DNA from: Prorocentrum cordatum
Lineage: Eukaryota > Sar > Dinophyceae > Prorocentrales > Prorocentraceae
Direction of reading: 5' to 3'
Assembly: GCA_963575745.1 (NCBI GenBank)
Contig: CAUYUJ010018871.1
Coordinates: 221,501 to 285,500 of the forward strand
Length of the DNA: 64,000 nt
This document shows positions 53,421-63,930 of this stretch, piece by piece. The position numbers and the translations under genes were made by a program. The notes under the pieces were generated by a model, which was not told the origin of the DNA, searched no databases, and worked only from the letters and a program-made list of their open reading frames with translations. Every line of letters begins with the position of its first letter. Within the stretch, counting starts at the first letter, position 1.

Positions 53421-53470
53421 GGACCGTTGGCGCGATGGCCCTCCCCCTCAGCCTACTGCGCCAACGGTCC
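53421..53470. repeat. Perfect 13-bp inverted repeat (hairpin)
   Basis: GGACCGTTGGCGC (53421-53433) and GCGCCAACGGTCC (53458-53470) with a 24-base loop. It lies just right of LINE-B. Confidence 0.9.
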
Positions 53471-54720
53471 GGACAAGGTAGATGGCCTCCTACCATTCCG
53501 CGCGCGTGAGTGCCCCTGGCTCCGCTGGGCCCACTTTCATGGCGAGTGGTGCTGGTGGTGCGAGCTGTGCCAGAGGTACTGCGACGGCAAGGAGCACCTC
53601 CTCGGGTGGGAGCACTGGACCGAGGCTGACAAGCAGAGACACATCGGGTGGCCTCACCCAAGGGAGTTCACTGCGCCTGGCAATCTCTGGACCACGACAA
53701 AGGGGACGGAGCACGACCACGTGCACAAGTGCAAGGTCAGCAGACCACTCTGGCCGGGCTGGACGTTGCCAGCGCCAGTGAAGGATCATGGCAGGCCCCA
53801 CCTCCCAGGGTGGATCTTCCCCGACGATTGGGACTGCGCGCCAGTCAACTTCCCTTACAGGGATGACGTACACGACTTCATCACCCCCTCAGACACTATC
53901 CACTCCAGTGACTTGCGCCCACCGACGCAGCTCAGGACGGCATGGAGGGAAGCGTCAAAGGGGGGGCACAGCGTCTGGGGCTCCACCGGCCTACCTCCCG
54001 CGCAGCTCACGGGACGGCAGGCCCAATGCTTCCAGCAGGGCCTCCTCACAGGAGTCCGCTGACTGGCCTCGGCTCGAAAGAGAGGAGTACACAGACCAGC
54101 GCAGCAGGCACGGCGCACCCCCAGCGGTGACGAGGAAGGTCTTGCTCGAGTCGTCAGCGGTTGCCGCGGCTGACGCCATCACGCAGTTATACTCGGCACC
54201 CACCAACATCGCAGCCGCTCAGTTCCGCCTTCACACCCCCATCGGTGCAGCCGCCGAGGGCGTGAACCTGCCGAGGCACTGGGAGCAGGACCTGCGGCAG
54301 AGGGGGCGTAACCTTGAGAGGCTGGCTTGGGCCGAGTGCATGGCAGCCACCAGGACCGTCTGGGACAGCTCTACCAAGGCCAGAACGGACTTGGAAAGGA
54401 GGCAGAGCTGCGCGCTAGGCGTAGCAGTGACCCCCATTGACGAGGAGTCATCGTGCGACCTCCTCGATCAACTTAAGCTGAGGAATGCTCTCCCCACCCA
54501 GACCGGGAAAATACTGTTACACCTGCATTGGCCCCAAGGGTTCAAGGTCCTCCTCAAAGGGCAGGACGCTGGACAGGACGTCCGCATGCTGCTCCTCAGC
54601 ATCACCAGCCCAACAGCGGACCAAGTGGCCACTGTCAAGTTCCACTGGCCACCCGACCTCGGAGGCACAGTCCCCCCAAACGACTGCCAGGCGCTGGGGC
54701 TCAAGCAACGCGTGAGTCTT
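53471..54720 (+). pseudogene. Unrecognised gene with Cys/His/Trp-rich finger, frameshifted
   Basis: Frame 3 (to 54062) reads CPWLRWAHFHGEWCWWCELC, then QRYCDGKEHLLGWEHW and KQRHIGW, which could hold a C2H2 zinc finger of the U1 type, then further Trp-rich sequence. Near 54040 the reading changes to frame 1, with VTRKVLLESSAVAAADAITQ, LERLAWAECMAATRTVWDSS and GKILLHLHWPQGFKVLLKGQ until about 54720. No RT or nuclease motif is present. It might be a gag-like ORF of another retroelement or a host gene; the frame change says it is broken or contains an unrecognised intron. Confidence 0.35.
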
Positions 54721-54823
54721 CAACCAGCGTTGCACGATAACGATGGCGGGTCATCTTCGCACGCCAAGACCGCCTCGGTCTTGCCTCGCGCTCCGCACGC
54801 GTCGCCCTCCTCAGCCCTCCGCG

Positions 54824-55120
54824 ATGGCGCGCGGCAGCAGCCCCGCCGCCGCCGCCCTGCTGTGCGCAGTACTGCTGTGGGCGGGCGCCCGCACCTTCGT
54901 GGCGCAGCTGGCGCAGTGGCCGGCGGCCGCTGCTGAGGGCGCGCGGTGGCCAGCCTGGGCCTGTCACCGCTGGCGGCGCTCGCCGCAGAGGGCCTGGACG
55001 CCATCGGCGGCAGCAGCGTCGCCCTGGCGGGCGGAGAGGAGGCCCTGTTCTACGTGGGCATCATCTTCATCACGCTCATCACCCTGGTCCTGACCGTGGC
55101 GCCTGCTCAGGAGAACCCCC
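54824..55120 (+). pseudogene. Plastid-targeted single-span protein, frameshifted
   Basis: ATG 54824 starts MARGSSPAAAALLCAVLLWA, a good signal peptide, followed by ARTFVAQ. In peridinin dinoflagellates a Phe-Val-Ala motif just after the signal peptide marks the plastid transit region. The reading then has to change from frame 2 to frame 1 near 54945, where SLGLSPLAALAAEGLDAIGG is followed by EEALFYVGIIFITLITLVLT, a single membrane span like those of small thylakoid subunits. I cannot name the subunit. No stop follows: the frame stays open into the GAC-rich array up to 56283. Either a pseudogene or a gene whose end has been replaced by the repeat. Confidence 0.5.
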
Positions 55121-55124
55121 GTCC

Positions 55125-56170
55125 AGGCTGCGGCTACTACCACGACATCGACTACGTTGCCGAGGGCATCGAAGACCCGCTGGATATAAACGACCACATC
55201 GGCTACGACCTTGTCGACGCCTCCGGCCACGACGTCTTCGTCTACCACGGCCACGTCGACTCTGACGACTGCGTGGACTACGACGGACACATCGACACCT
55301 CCGGCCACGACCTCAACGACGACAGCTCCAAAAGCATTGACGCCAGCATCAAGAGTGGCACCCGCGACAGCATCGTGGTCGATACCAACGCCGGCACTGA
55401 CGACAGCAAGGGCGCCGGGAGCAATGCCATTACCCACGTCGTCACCGACATCGGCACCGACCTCGGCACCGAAACCGGCACCAATGCAGGCACCGATTCC
55501 GGCACGGACGCCAGCAGCATCGACGACGGCAGGGATGCCGCCACCGACGCCGGCACCGACGCCAGCAGCATCGACGTTGGCACCGATTCTGGTACCGACC
55601 TCGGCACCGACGCCAAAAACACCGACGCTTGCTCCGACTCCGGAACTCATGAAACCAACATCGACGTCAGCACCGACTCCAGCACCGACACCAGCAGGAT
55701 CGACTCTGGCACCGACTCCGGCACCAACGCCACCAGTCTCGATGACCGCGCCGACTGCAGCACCGATGCCAGCATGGTCGATGCGAGCACCGACGCCGGG
55801 CCCAGCGCCGACTACATCAGCATCGACGTTGATACCGGCTCCGACGCTAGCAACATCGACGACGGCACGGACTCCGTCAGCGCCACCAGTGGCATAGACG
55901 CCGGCACTGCACCGGCGCCATCGGCACCGACGCCGGCCGCGTCGACGCCGGCACCTGCTCCTACACTGGCCTCAGCAGCACCGACGCTGGCACCGACTCC
56001 AGCACGGACTCCAGCACCGACGCCAGCACTGACACTGACACTTGCCGCCAGCACCGACGCCAACAGCAGGGACGCCAGCAACGACTCAGGCACCAAGTCC
56101 AGCACCAACGATGCGGGCACCGACTCCGGCACCGACGCCATCATCACCGACGCCGTTCAAGAGGATTCGA
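55125..56170 (+). repeat. GAC/GCC-rich degenerate array, left of LINE-C
   Basis: Words such as GGCACCGAC, GACGCCAGCA and ACCGACTCC recur with a period that is a multiple of three, so frame 1 stays open as Asp/Thr/Gly/Ser-rich (DAGTDSGTD) and frame 2 as Ala/Pro/Thr-rich. The last part changes to CACCGACGCC-type units. A related array lies at 63230-63560, right of LINE-C. Confidence 0.85.
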
Positions 56171-56259
56171 CTGGCATTCAGAAGGACCCTCACTGTGCGG
56201 AGGAGCCGCGCACCCTGGACGCTCAACACCCTGTTGACGTCCAGCACCCTCACGAGGTC

Positions 56260-56490
56260 TTGCAGGTCTTGGTGAGGACGTGAACGGGCAAGACTATCAC
56301 ACTTGATGGCATGACGATTGATGCTGAGATCAACGACGTGAAGGTCAAGATCCAGGACAAGGAGCGTCCCCCTCCAGACTACCAACGCCTGCTATTCGCT
56401 GGACGCCAGCTGGCGGACGCCCGCACGCTGAAGGACTACCACATCCGACACGGGTCGATTGTACATGTGGTCCTCCGTCTCCGCGGGGCT
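56260..56490 (+). pseudogene. Ubiquitin domain at the head of LINE-C
   Basis: Frame 1 reads LQVLVRT, a TGA stop (56281-56283), then [47 protein letters not shown] and [10 protein letters not shown]. This aligns with nearly all of ubiquitin, with one extra residue near position 17. Met1 is Leu (TTG), Leu8 is the stop, Lys6, Lys48 and Lys63 positions are Arg, Arg and Arg (or not Lys), Lys11, 27, 29 and 33 are kept, and the C-terminal Gly-Gly is Gly-Ala. The frame continues without a stop into a proline-rich linker and a Cys set ([14 protein letters not shown]) to 56823. It is therefore fused to the LINE polyprotein rather than being a free gene. Confidence 0.88.
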
Positions 56491-56823
56491 GGGCCGGCCA
56501 CTCTACTCACCGGGCTCCCTGAGCCGGGCGCAACGCCTGGGGCACCAAGCGCTCCACCAGGTGCCCCCTCGCCTCCATCTGGCAGCAATACGCCAAGCGC
56601 ACCACCCCCCATACAAACTCTCCAATTCGCATGCCCACATGTGGCATGCCCACTCTTTGGCGCTCTCGCTCCGGATCCAGGCAGATGCCGGTCCTGCCAG
56701 CAGGAGGGGCTACAACAGGCCCCAGTGTCCTCGCCGCCAGGACTGCCGACACCACCTTCGACAGGCTCATCAATGGTGCAACCAACGCTGAGGCTTGACG
56801 AATGCATGGACAGCTACGAATGA

Positions 56824-58980
56824 AGACGACATGGAGGCGGAGGGCGGCGACACCGACCTGACACAGGGCCTGGAGCGGCGCATTTGACGCCAAGCGCACA
56901 GGCCCCTCCGCCAGGGGCGCCTCATCTACCACCTCGGTACACACGGCACCAGACGACGTTCGATCCCGACATTCAATTGCGGGAGACCTACGCCAAGCTG
57001 GTCGAGGATGCTGCGCTCGCTTCCTTCGATGTGCTCGCGGTGCGCCGAGCTACAGGTCACGACTTCACCCCTCCGTCTTTTGATGCGCTGCTCCAAGCTA
57101 CAACTGCAGCCCCGCTGCGGATGCTCCTGCGTTGCGTCGCTTTCGACCCTGATGCACACGACGCATACCAACGCCTCGGGTTGGCTCGGGTGGAGGGCCC
57201 CGTGCCGAGAAGGAAATCTCTCGAGGACAGGGTCGCGTTGGGCATCGAGTTCCTTTCCGTCGGCACCACGACGTACCTCAACAGGGAAGCGCTGAATCAG
57301 GTCGAAGTCTGGCGACGGAGACTCCAGGAGGCTGCCGCGTCGCGTGTGTTGGACCTCCCTGACGCCTTGGCGGCTCGGCGAGCAATCAAGGGTGAGCCGA
57401 AGTCCTTGGACGCCTGGCGGGAGGTGGACGTGGAATTTACTCGATACTTGCACGACATTTTGGAAGCAAGCAATTATCCTGCGGTCCTGGCGCTCCACAT
57501 GAGCAACATCTTGCATACTGACCTTGCGCAGTTCCCCTACTCTGCAACAGTTCCAGACACGCGGCATTTGCAGGCGCAGTTGTGCGGATCGCAGGATGCT
57601 ATCGAACAGCTCTTCCGGCAGCTGCCAGCCTCGCACTTGGTGATTTGGGCCCCGAACAACCCTGGCCAGGTACAGATGGTGGCACTCGCGTGGCGCGGCA
57701 CGACAGGCGGGTGACAGGGACTCGAGAAGTTTTCTCTCATCGTGCCCCTCAGGATCCCGCCGGGCTGCCAGAGCGCCAGCCAGGTAGACGATTTATGGGA
57801 CCGCCCCCTTCTACACCCCAGATGGCGAGATGTTGTCCAGGAGGTTCGGTACCTGACCCCGCCAGTGTCTGTGGTCACCACTGGCAGAACAGCCCCCGTG
57901 CACCAGCAACGGCACATCGCTATCATCACCTTGGGGTCCCCAGCTGAACCAGCGCAGCCTCTGCTGGAACAGTGGCGTCCGACCTTGTATGAGCACCAAT
58001 CTCAGACGGCGCTGCAGATCGACGTCCCAGAGGGCCACCGGCGGAAGGTGTACCACATCCTACGCGACAGTCGCCTTCCCAATCTGGCTTCTGTCGACCA
58101 CCCGATCCCCAGCCTGGGGTCCTCGAAGGATGACCCGCGCTCACAGTTGCTGATTCACATCAACCGAGTCGGCCTCCAGCGGCTGGGATTTGATTCCATT
58201 CGCCACTGGGTTACGACGCAGTTGTAGCCCTTCTTTCCGGTGGTCGGGTGGTGCGAGCTCGTCCGCGACCCCGCGGCGATGCTGCTGGACGTCACGTCCC
58301 TGAGGGCTGTCCTCCACTACCAGGAGCTCTGTAAGGACGTGCTCGTGCTATCGGCGAAGGTGGTCCTCGTCTCCACGTGGTCCGACAGCGCCGTCTGGGG
58401 CCACCGCCTAACCGACACCTGCGAAACGATCCGACGTGCACTGGCGAACGCATCCGGCACCGCCGCTCACGTGAGGGCCCCGAGACATACGCGCAAATCG
58501 CGGCGACGGCTTCGCAGCTCAGTGCAGCCAGAGCGCGCCGTGGCCACGCAGCTGTCGTAGCGGACCCGACGAAACCCATCACGTTGCAGGCGACGGTCCA
58601 CATGCCGCTGGGCACGACCGGTCCTCTGGAGGAGTGGCTCCCTGCAGCTCTGAGCCGGGCCGCTGCGCATGGGCTGCCCGCACTCAGACGTGCTGACAAC
58701 GACAACGGCCTCGCGATGCACGAATGGCGCCCACTCCAGGATGCTGAGGGCCGGTGGATGGGCAAAGCCGTAATCCAGCTCGCCACCGAAGCCGAAGTCC
58801 GACAGCTCCATGGGGTTTATCCATGGCACTCGCTTGGCCGTCAACGGGCACGACGTTGCCGTCGAAGTTCACTCCCAGCATTTGGACCTGGACGCTGGCA
58901 GGAGTTACCATCGTCCACCAGGCGGGCATTGACTGGGTCCCGAGAGGCGAGGTTGCCGCACTTCGACCTCTCTAGGCGGC
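56824..58980 (+). pseudogene. LINE-C ORF1-like region
   Basis: After the stop at 56821, an acidic peptide continues in frame 2 (DDMEAEGGDTDLTQGLERR). Frame 1 then runs 56884-57714 (PDIQLRETYAKLVEDAALAS; ASNYPAVLALHMSNILHTDL), a TGA interrupts, and frame 1 resumes to 58227 (LQIDVPEGHRRKVYHILRDS) and to 58455 (VVLVSTWSDSAVWGHRL). Frame 3 follows with KPITLQATVHMPLGTTGPLE and WMGKAVIQLATEAEVRQLHG, the latter resembling an RRM-like strand-helix. No confident family. The order places it as the structural part between ubiquitin and endonuclease. Confidence 0.5.
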
Positions 58981-59115
58981 CACGTTCTCCTAATTCATTT
59001 TTGCGGCACAGGGGGCCGTGAAGAATTCGAAGCTGTACCAAGCTCTACTTTCTCTTGTCGTACCTCTACTTCTACATGCTCTACCAGACGTTCGCGGCAG
59101 CCTGGCGCACCTGGC

Positions 59116-61122
59116 GTGCCGAGGGCACCAGGTGGAGCATCGCATATTCCTCCTGACTCCCACGCTCGTCTACCTCCTATGCGCGGCCCATTCCATGGAG
59201 ATTATACTGGCGTCAGCTGGAACTCACAGGCATATTTCGCATCCGAGTGTCCTCTCCAGGACGCCAAACAACACTACGCCGACCAGATTTTCGAGAAGCG
59301 GGACTTCTTGGGAGTGGTGGAGACGCATAGCAATCTAGGCAAAGTATTCGGTGCCAGAGCTCATCCCGGTTATCAATTATTCTGGTCACACGGCACCAAC
59401 CGCCAGGCAGGAGTGGGATTTCTGATGGAGGATGCGTTCCTGCGGCGCTTCAACCCCGTTGCACCGACCGATTGGGTAGAGGTCGACCCAGGACGGGCGG
59501 CTAAGTTATCGCTGCGCGGCCCGTCCGGCGCCTTAGACATCTTCATCGTCTACATGGCCTCAGGCTCTGACTCGGCAATGCGAGCTTCGAGACGGGCGAC
59601 GACGAGTGCGATTTCTCGCCACATGGCCGCTCCTGAGCAAGCGCTAATGATCATGATGGGCGACTGCAATTTCGTTGTGGACCGCAGGGACCGATGGGCA
59701 AAAAGTAGTGCAAGGTGGACGGGGGATGCAGACCGGAGCGAGGCGGACGTTTTCAGAACCACTTTGGCACAGCCGTTCCGCCTCCACGAGCTCCATCAGC
59801 CGTTGTTCACCCACGAGTGCGGCCTTGCACGCTCCAGGTTGGATCGCGCCTACTCTAACCACTCCCCCGCGGACCAGCTGGACAGGCACTTCACTTGCTT
59901 CGCCCTCCCTGCCACGCACTTGTCTGCGCACTGGGCTATTGCATTCAGCCGCCGCTCAGGCGCGGACACGTCACGGAAGCGGCCGGCTCTGACTTCACGT
60001 GCAACGTCACACCCTGACTTCGCCAGACGGGTCGTCATGGAATACCGTGAGCTCCTTGCCCACGACACCCTAGACGCTTCTCCGATACGGCATTTGGTGC
60101 TCGTCAAGCGCGCCATGCACACCGTGGCGGCGAGCATGCGCAGGGAAGAGGACGAGGCGCAAATCGAAGGCACTGATGATGAGCTTGGCTGGATCCTCAG
60201 TTTCCTCCGTGCGGCAGAGCAGGTCAATTTGACCCGCATGAGGCGCTGCGCAGCGGTTTGTCCGAAAATCGCTGGATATGTGCAGCCGGAGAACCCCGAA
60301 GCTCGCAGCTCGCCGGGCTTCTGGCAGCTAAAGGACTTCGCAGTGCAGCTGGCCCGGCGGTCGCTGACGGAAGAGATTTCGGAACTCCGACGTCAGCAGG
60401 GCCATTCTTCTTTCGACCACTTCGCCCATTCCAAGTCCAACATCCTGACGAAGCTTAAGCGCCTACTCCCTGGCTGCTCCACGACGCTGGCGGCGATGCA
60501 GGGCGCTGACGGCCAGGTCACCGATGGCGCCACCGAAATGGCGAACGCCCTGAAGACTCATTGGGAAAGGGTATTTCAGGCACCCGCCGTGGACTTCGAC
60601 ATCCTGCGTGAGTGGATGGCGTCTCTCCGCAACGACCCTGCCAGCGCGCCAACGCAGCCCGTCCGTGACCCGCTGGGGCGACCACGGGCGCCCCGTGGAC
60701 AGCTGCCCCGGGAGGCATGGCAACGGCAGGTCCGCAAGAGGGACATCGAAAAGGCTATCCCGCAAGCAGGGAACACCTCCCCGAGCCCTGACGGGATCCC
60801 ATTTTGCGCGTGGAAAGCCCTGAAAAGCTTTGGCGTGTCTACACTTCTGAACGTTGCGAGGCCGTTGGAGAGTGAAGACGCCGCCGAGGCCATGAGACAA
60901 GCATATGGGGACGAGTGCGACGGCGCCGGCCGCAGCTACAATTTGGGCACGCTGGTGTGCTTGCCTAAGGCACCGACAGGTGAGGACCCGGAGCTGGGCG
61001 CTTTCTACCACGCCTCTGACACTCGCCCCCCGTCTGTCGTCAACGCAGACAACAGATTGGTCGCAAGCGCCATGCGCTGGCGTTGGGAGGAGCACCTCGG
61101 CGCATACGTGCAGGACAGGTAG
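59116..61122 (+). pseudogene. LINE-C endonuclease and N-terminal part of RT
   Basis: Frame 1 opens at about 59200. EEP motifs are YTGVSWNSQAYF, DFLGVVETHSN (catalytic Glu), AGVGFLM, IMMGDCNFVVD (Asp and Asn), SRLDRAYSN and LSAHWAIAFS, where the usual SDH is SAH, losing a catalytic Asp. A helical linker (MHTVAASMRREEDEAQIEGT) leads to RT N-terminal sequence: PSPDGIPFCAWKAL (about 60785), LVCLPKAPTG, and PPSVVNADNRLVASAM. It ends with a TAG at 61120-61122; QGFVRGRSIFKDL continues in frame after the stop, so this is a nonsense mutation rather than the natural end. Confidence 0.85.
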
Positions 61123-61193
61123 CAGGGCTTTGTTCGCGGACGATCAATATTCAAAGACTTGGTCGAAGTGGAAATCGTGATGATGCTTAGATA

Positions 61194-62105
61194 TTGAGCG
61201 ACGGCGATTCTGCTGCGGTGTTCCTGGACTTCGCTGCCGCCTTTCCGTCCATCTCGCAGGAGTACATCCAAGCTTGCCTGCGGCACATGGGCGTCCCTGC
61301 CGTAGCCGCCTTCCTCAGCCTCTACAACAACAGTCGCTGCGTGGTCTCCGTTAAGGGGCAGATCTTCGACGGGTTCTGCATGACCTCGGGCGCGCGCCAG
61401 GGCTGTCCTCTTTCTCCTCTCGTGTACGCAGTGGTAGCCGAGAGCTTGCTGGACACCGTGGAGGCGCGCTCAGAAGGGATTTTCGCACGTGCGTACGCTG
61501 ACGACACAGCGCTCGTGGTGCGCGATGTTTGGGCCGAGGCGCCAGTGCTGGTGAGCGTCTTCTGGGACTTCGAGCAGATCTCGGGTTTGAGACTCAACAA
61601 ACAGAAGTCCTTTGTGATCCCGCTCAACGCCGCCACCTACGCCGAGTTTGAAAACAGAAAACGGGATATTGTTCCTGCCTGGGCAGACATGCCAGTGCGT
61701 TCTTGCTGCAAATATCTGTGCTTTCAAATGGGCCCCGGGAAAGGCGACTCGTCTCGGCGAAAACCATTGCAAAAATACAATGCCCGACTCGACCAATGGA
61801 ACGACCAGCCTCTTTGGTTTGCATTTGACTGCCCAGGTCTACAACACTTTCGCGCTTCCGACCCTGGGTTACATCAGCCAGCTCGAGACACCGCCAGAGT
61901 GGGTTCTTACAGGGGCGCAACGGTCGCTCAGCCGTGTAGCAAAGGGCCCGGGGCCCTGGGCTACTGCGCCCGATCTATGGACATTGCAGGAAGCTTTTGG
62001 TCTGGCGACTTCGTTCAAAAACTTAGAGCGGATGGCGCTCGCAGCCAAGGTCCGCGCGGTCCTCTTCGACGGTGCGCGCGCTCCGCGGCGCCAGTTTCTA
62101 GATGA
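61194..62105 (+). pseudogene. LINE-C RT catalytic core
   Basis: Frame 3 carries AAVFLDFAAAFPSISQEYI (motif A, 61214), SGARQGCPLSPLVYAVVAE (motif B, 61388), and RAYADDTALVVRD (motif C, 61490, both Asp intact), followed by ISGLRLNKQKSFVIPL. Near 61735 the reading should move to frame 1. The catalytic residues are conserved although the gene is broken on both sides. Confidence 0.88.
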
Positions 62106-63058
62106 CGTCGTTCTCCACCTTCGGGAGGCCCTCGCTCGCCCAGGCCGCGACCACTCACGGGCTGCTTGGGCCGACTGGTACGGCCGCGCCTTCCTCCTCT
62201 GTCTGGCGCAGGCGGAAGACCGCGTCGTTTGGCTTGCAGGGTCACTGGAGTCTCTGCGTCGCAGCCGGGCTACTGGACACCAGCGGGCAGAAGCTGATGC
62301 TACTTGGCGCGTGGACTGCCAGCGCACGGTGTACGCCTTCCTGATGGCCGACTCCATTCGCAACCCATGGAACAGATTTCGGGTCAAATTCCGCCGTTGG
62401 CAACTTGGCGACGCAGCCCGTCGATCACGCGTCGATCTTCGGGAGCACAAGGGAGCGGACGCCAGAATGGCAAAGCAGACGGGCTGCGCTGCTGCTTAAG
62501 ACATTGGGCGCACCAGTGCCTCCGAGAGTCCAAGCGGCCGTCTGTTCGACCATGTGGAACAGGTGGGCCACGGCGCGCCGCTTCCAGGGCCGCGGCAAGT
62601 GTTTATTTGGTTGCGCTGGATGCGCCCAGGACAGTATAGAACATTACTGCAGATGCCCTGCGGTTCGGACGGTGTGCCAACGGATGCTTCGTCTCGACAC
62701 AGAAAGTTTTTGCAACCTGCACACATCCATATTGGTGAACCCTCGTATTGCTTCCATGGAGACGCTGACCACAGTCGCCTTGCTCGTCTACGGGGTCTAC
62801 ACGGCTTCCAACCGCATTCGTTTCCACGGGAGACCGCCTCCGGACTCCGCCGCGGAGACCATCGCGCAAGCTGTGCGAGAAGGGGCAAAAGGGCACGCCA
62901 ATGCGACCAAGGTACTAGGAACGAGGCGGGGAAGACCTTCTCCATCTACACCGCTGCCGAATCCACCGTTGGTCCCTTTCTCGGACCGCGTGATCGAATT
63001 TCGCCGCGTTTGCCAACGAGGAGGCTGGGAAAGGGCTGTTCGACAACGACGGGGATAA
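61735..63058 (+). pseudogene. LINE-C C-terminal region with CCHC finger
   Basis: Frame 1 (to 62499) reads QVYNTFALPTLGYISQLETP, ALAAKVRAVLFDGARAPRRQ and WRVDCQRTVYAFLMADSIRN. Near 62495 coding moves to frame 2, with FQGRGKCLFGCAGCAQDSIE and HYCRCPAVRTVCQRM, the terminal zinc finger also seen, broken, in LINE-A. The frame closes at TAA 63056-63058. This similarity links LINE-A and LINE-C to one LINE group. Confidence 0.75.
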
Positions 63059-63229
63059 CAGGGGGGCACGAGGGGCCGCCGGCGGACAGTTGGATGGACT
63101 TTGCTCTCTCTGCTGCCGTCGCCACTCGGCCCCTCCCACTGGCATACCTCCGCCCACCTCCACACTCTCTCCGATTGATTCCACCATCATGCTTCCGTCC
63201 ACTCTCGGGCGCCCCGACTCCGTGTATAC
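63059..63229. other. LINE-C 3' flank
   Basis: Short mixed sequence between the last LINE-C stop and the right-hand GAC array; probably its 3' untranslated region. Confidence 0.4.
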
Positions 63230-63560
63230 CGACGCCCGATTCAACGCCAGCACCAACGCCAGCACCGGCGTCGGCGACGTCGCCGACGTCAGCACCGACC
63301 CCAGCACCTACGCCAGCGCCTACGCCAGTGCCGATGCCGGCGCTAGCACCAGCGCCGACGACATCAGCGACGCCCGCATTAATACTTGCGCCTCGGCCAG
63401 CGCCAACTCTACAGCGCTGTCGGCGACTGAGACAGCGCCAAGCCTTTGATCCAGACCTTCCGCCGAATTTCATCTCGGGGCTCACGCCGGCACCGACGCC
63501 GGCGCCTACGCCAACGCCGACGGCGGCACCGACACCCGCATCAACACGGGGGCATGCACC
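63230..63560 (+). repeat. GAC/GCC-rich degenerate array, right of LINE-C
   Basis: Words CAACGCCAGCACC, GCCGACGTCAGC and CACCGACGCCGGC recur. Within it a segment starting CTCTACAGCGC (about 63408 and 63570) is duplicated imperfectly. Resembles the array at 55125-56170. Confidence 0.8.
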
Positions 63561-63599
63561 CACACCAGCTCTACAGCGCCTTATTCGGCAAGCCTTGGT

Positions 63600-63930
63600 C
63601 CAAACCTCCAGCCTCATTTCATCATTTCATCACTCTCCACCTCCACCTATCGATCTACAAGCTCCACCAGCTCAGCATCTGACTTTTCACTCCAACCTCC
63701 AACTTCCGAGCTCCAACCTCCACCAGTTCAACATTCCGACCTCCAGCCCCAAGCATCCGAGTTTCCTCCTATTCCACCTCATGCCCTCGACCTCCAGTGC
63801 CCACCAGCACACCCTTCCGACTTCAGCTCCCTGCATCCGACTTTGCACCCTCACCTGTCGAAGTACAAGCTCCACCAGCGCAGCACATCCAACCTCCAGC
63901 ACGCTGGTGACCTGGCTCAAGGCCCAAGGA
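63600..63930. repeat. Pyrimidine-rich degenerate repeat (CTCCAACCTCC)
   Basis: Short words such as CTCCACC, CTCCAAC and TTCCGA recur with irregular spacing. No gene. The last 70 bases are unique and end with the window. Confidence 0.5.

Larger units (their letters stand above)
56260..63058 (+). mobile_element. LINE-C, decayed non-LTR retrotransposon with an N-terminal ubiquitin
   Basis: Ubiquitin domain, ORF1-like region, EEP endonuclease, RT and terminal zinc finger follow one another on the + strand over 6.8 kb. Stops or frameshifts at about 56281, 56821, 57712, 58225, 58455, 61122, 61740 and 62500 show it is not functional. It sits between two related GAC-rich arrays, as if it had inserted into one. 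Confidence 0.75.

Noticed and set aside
55125-56283. Asp/Thr/Ser-rich frame as a genuine repeat protein
   Set aside because: The array's period is a multiple of three, so all frames stay open. Kept only as a repeat, with its in-phase junctions noted.
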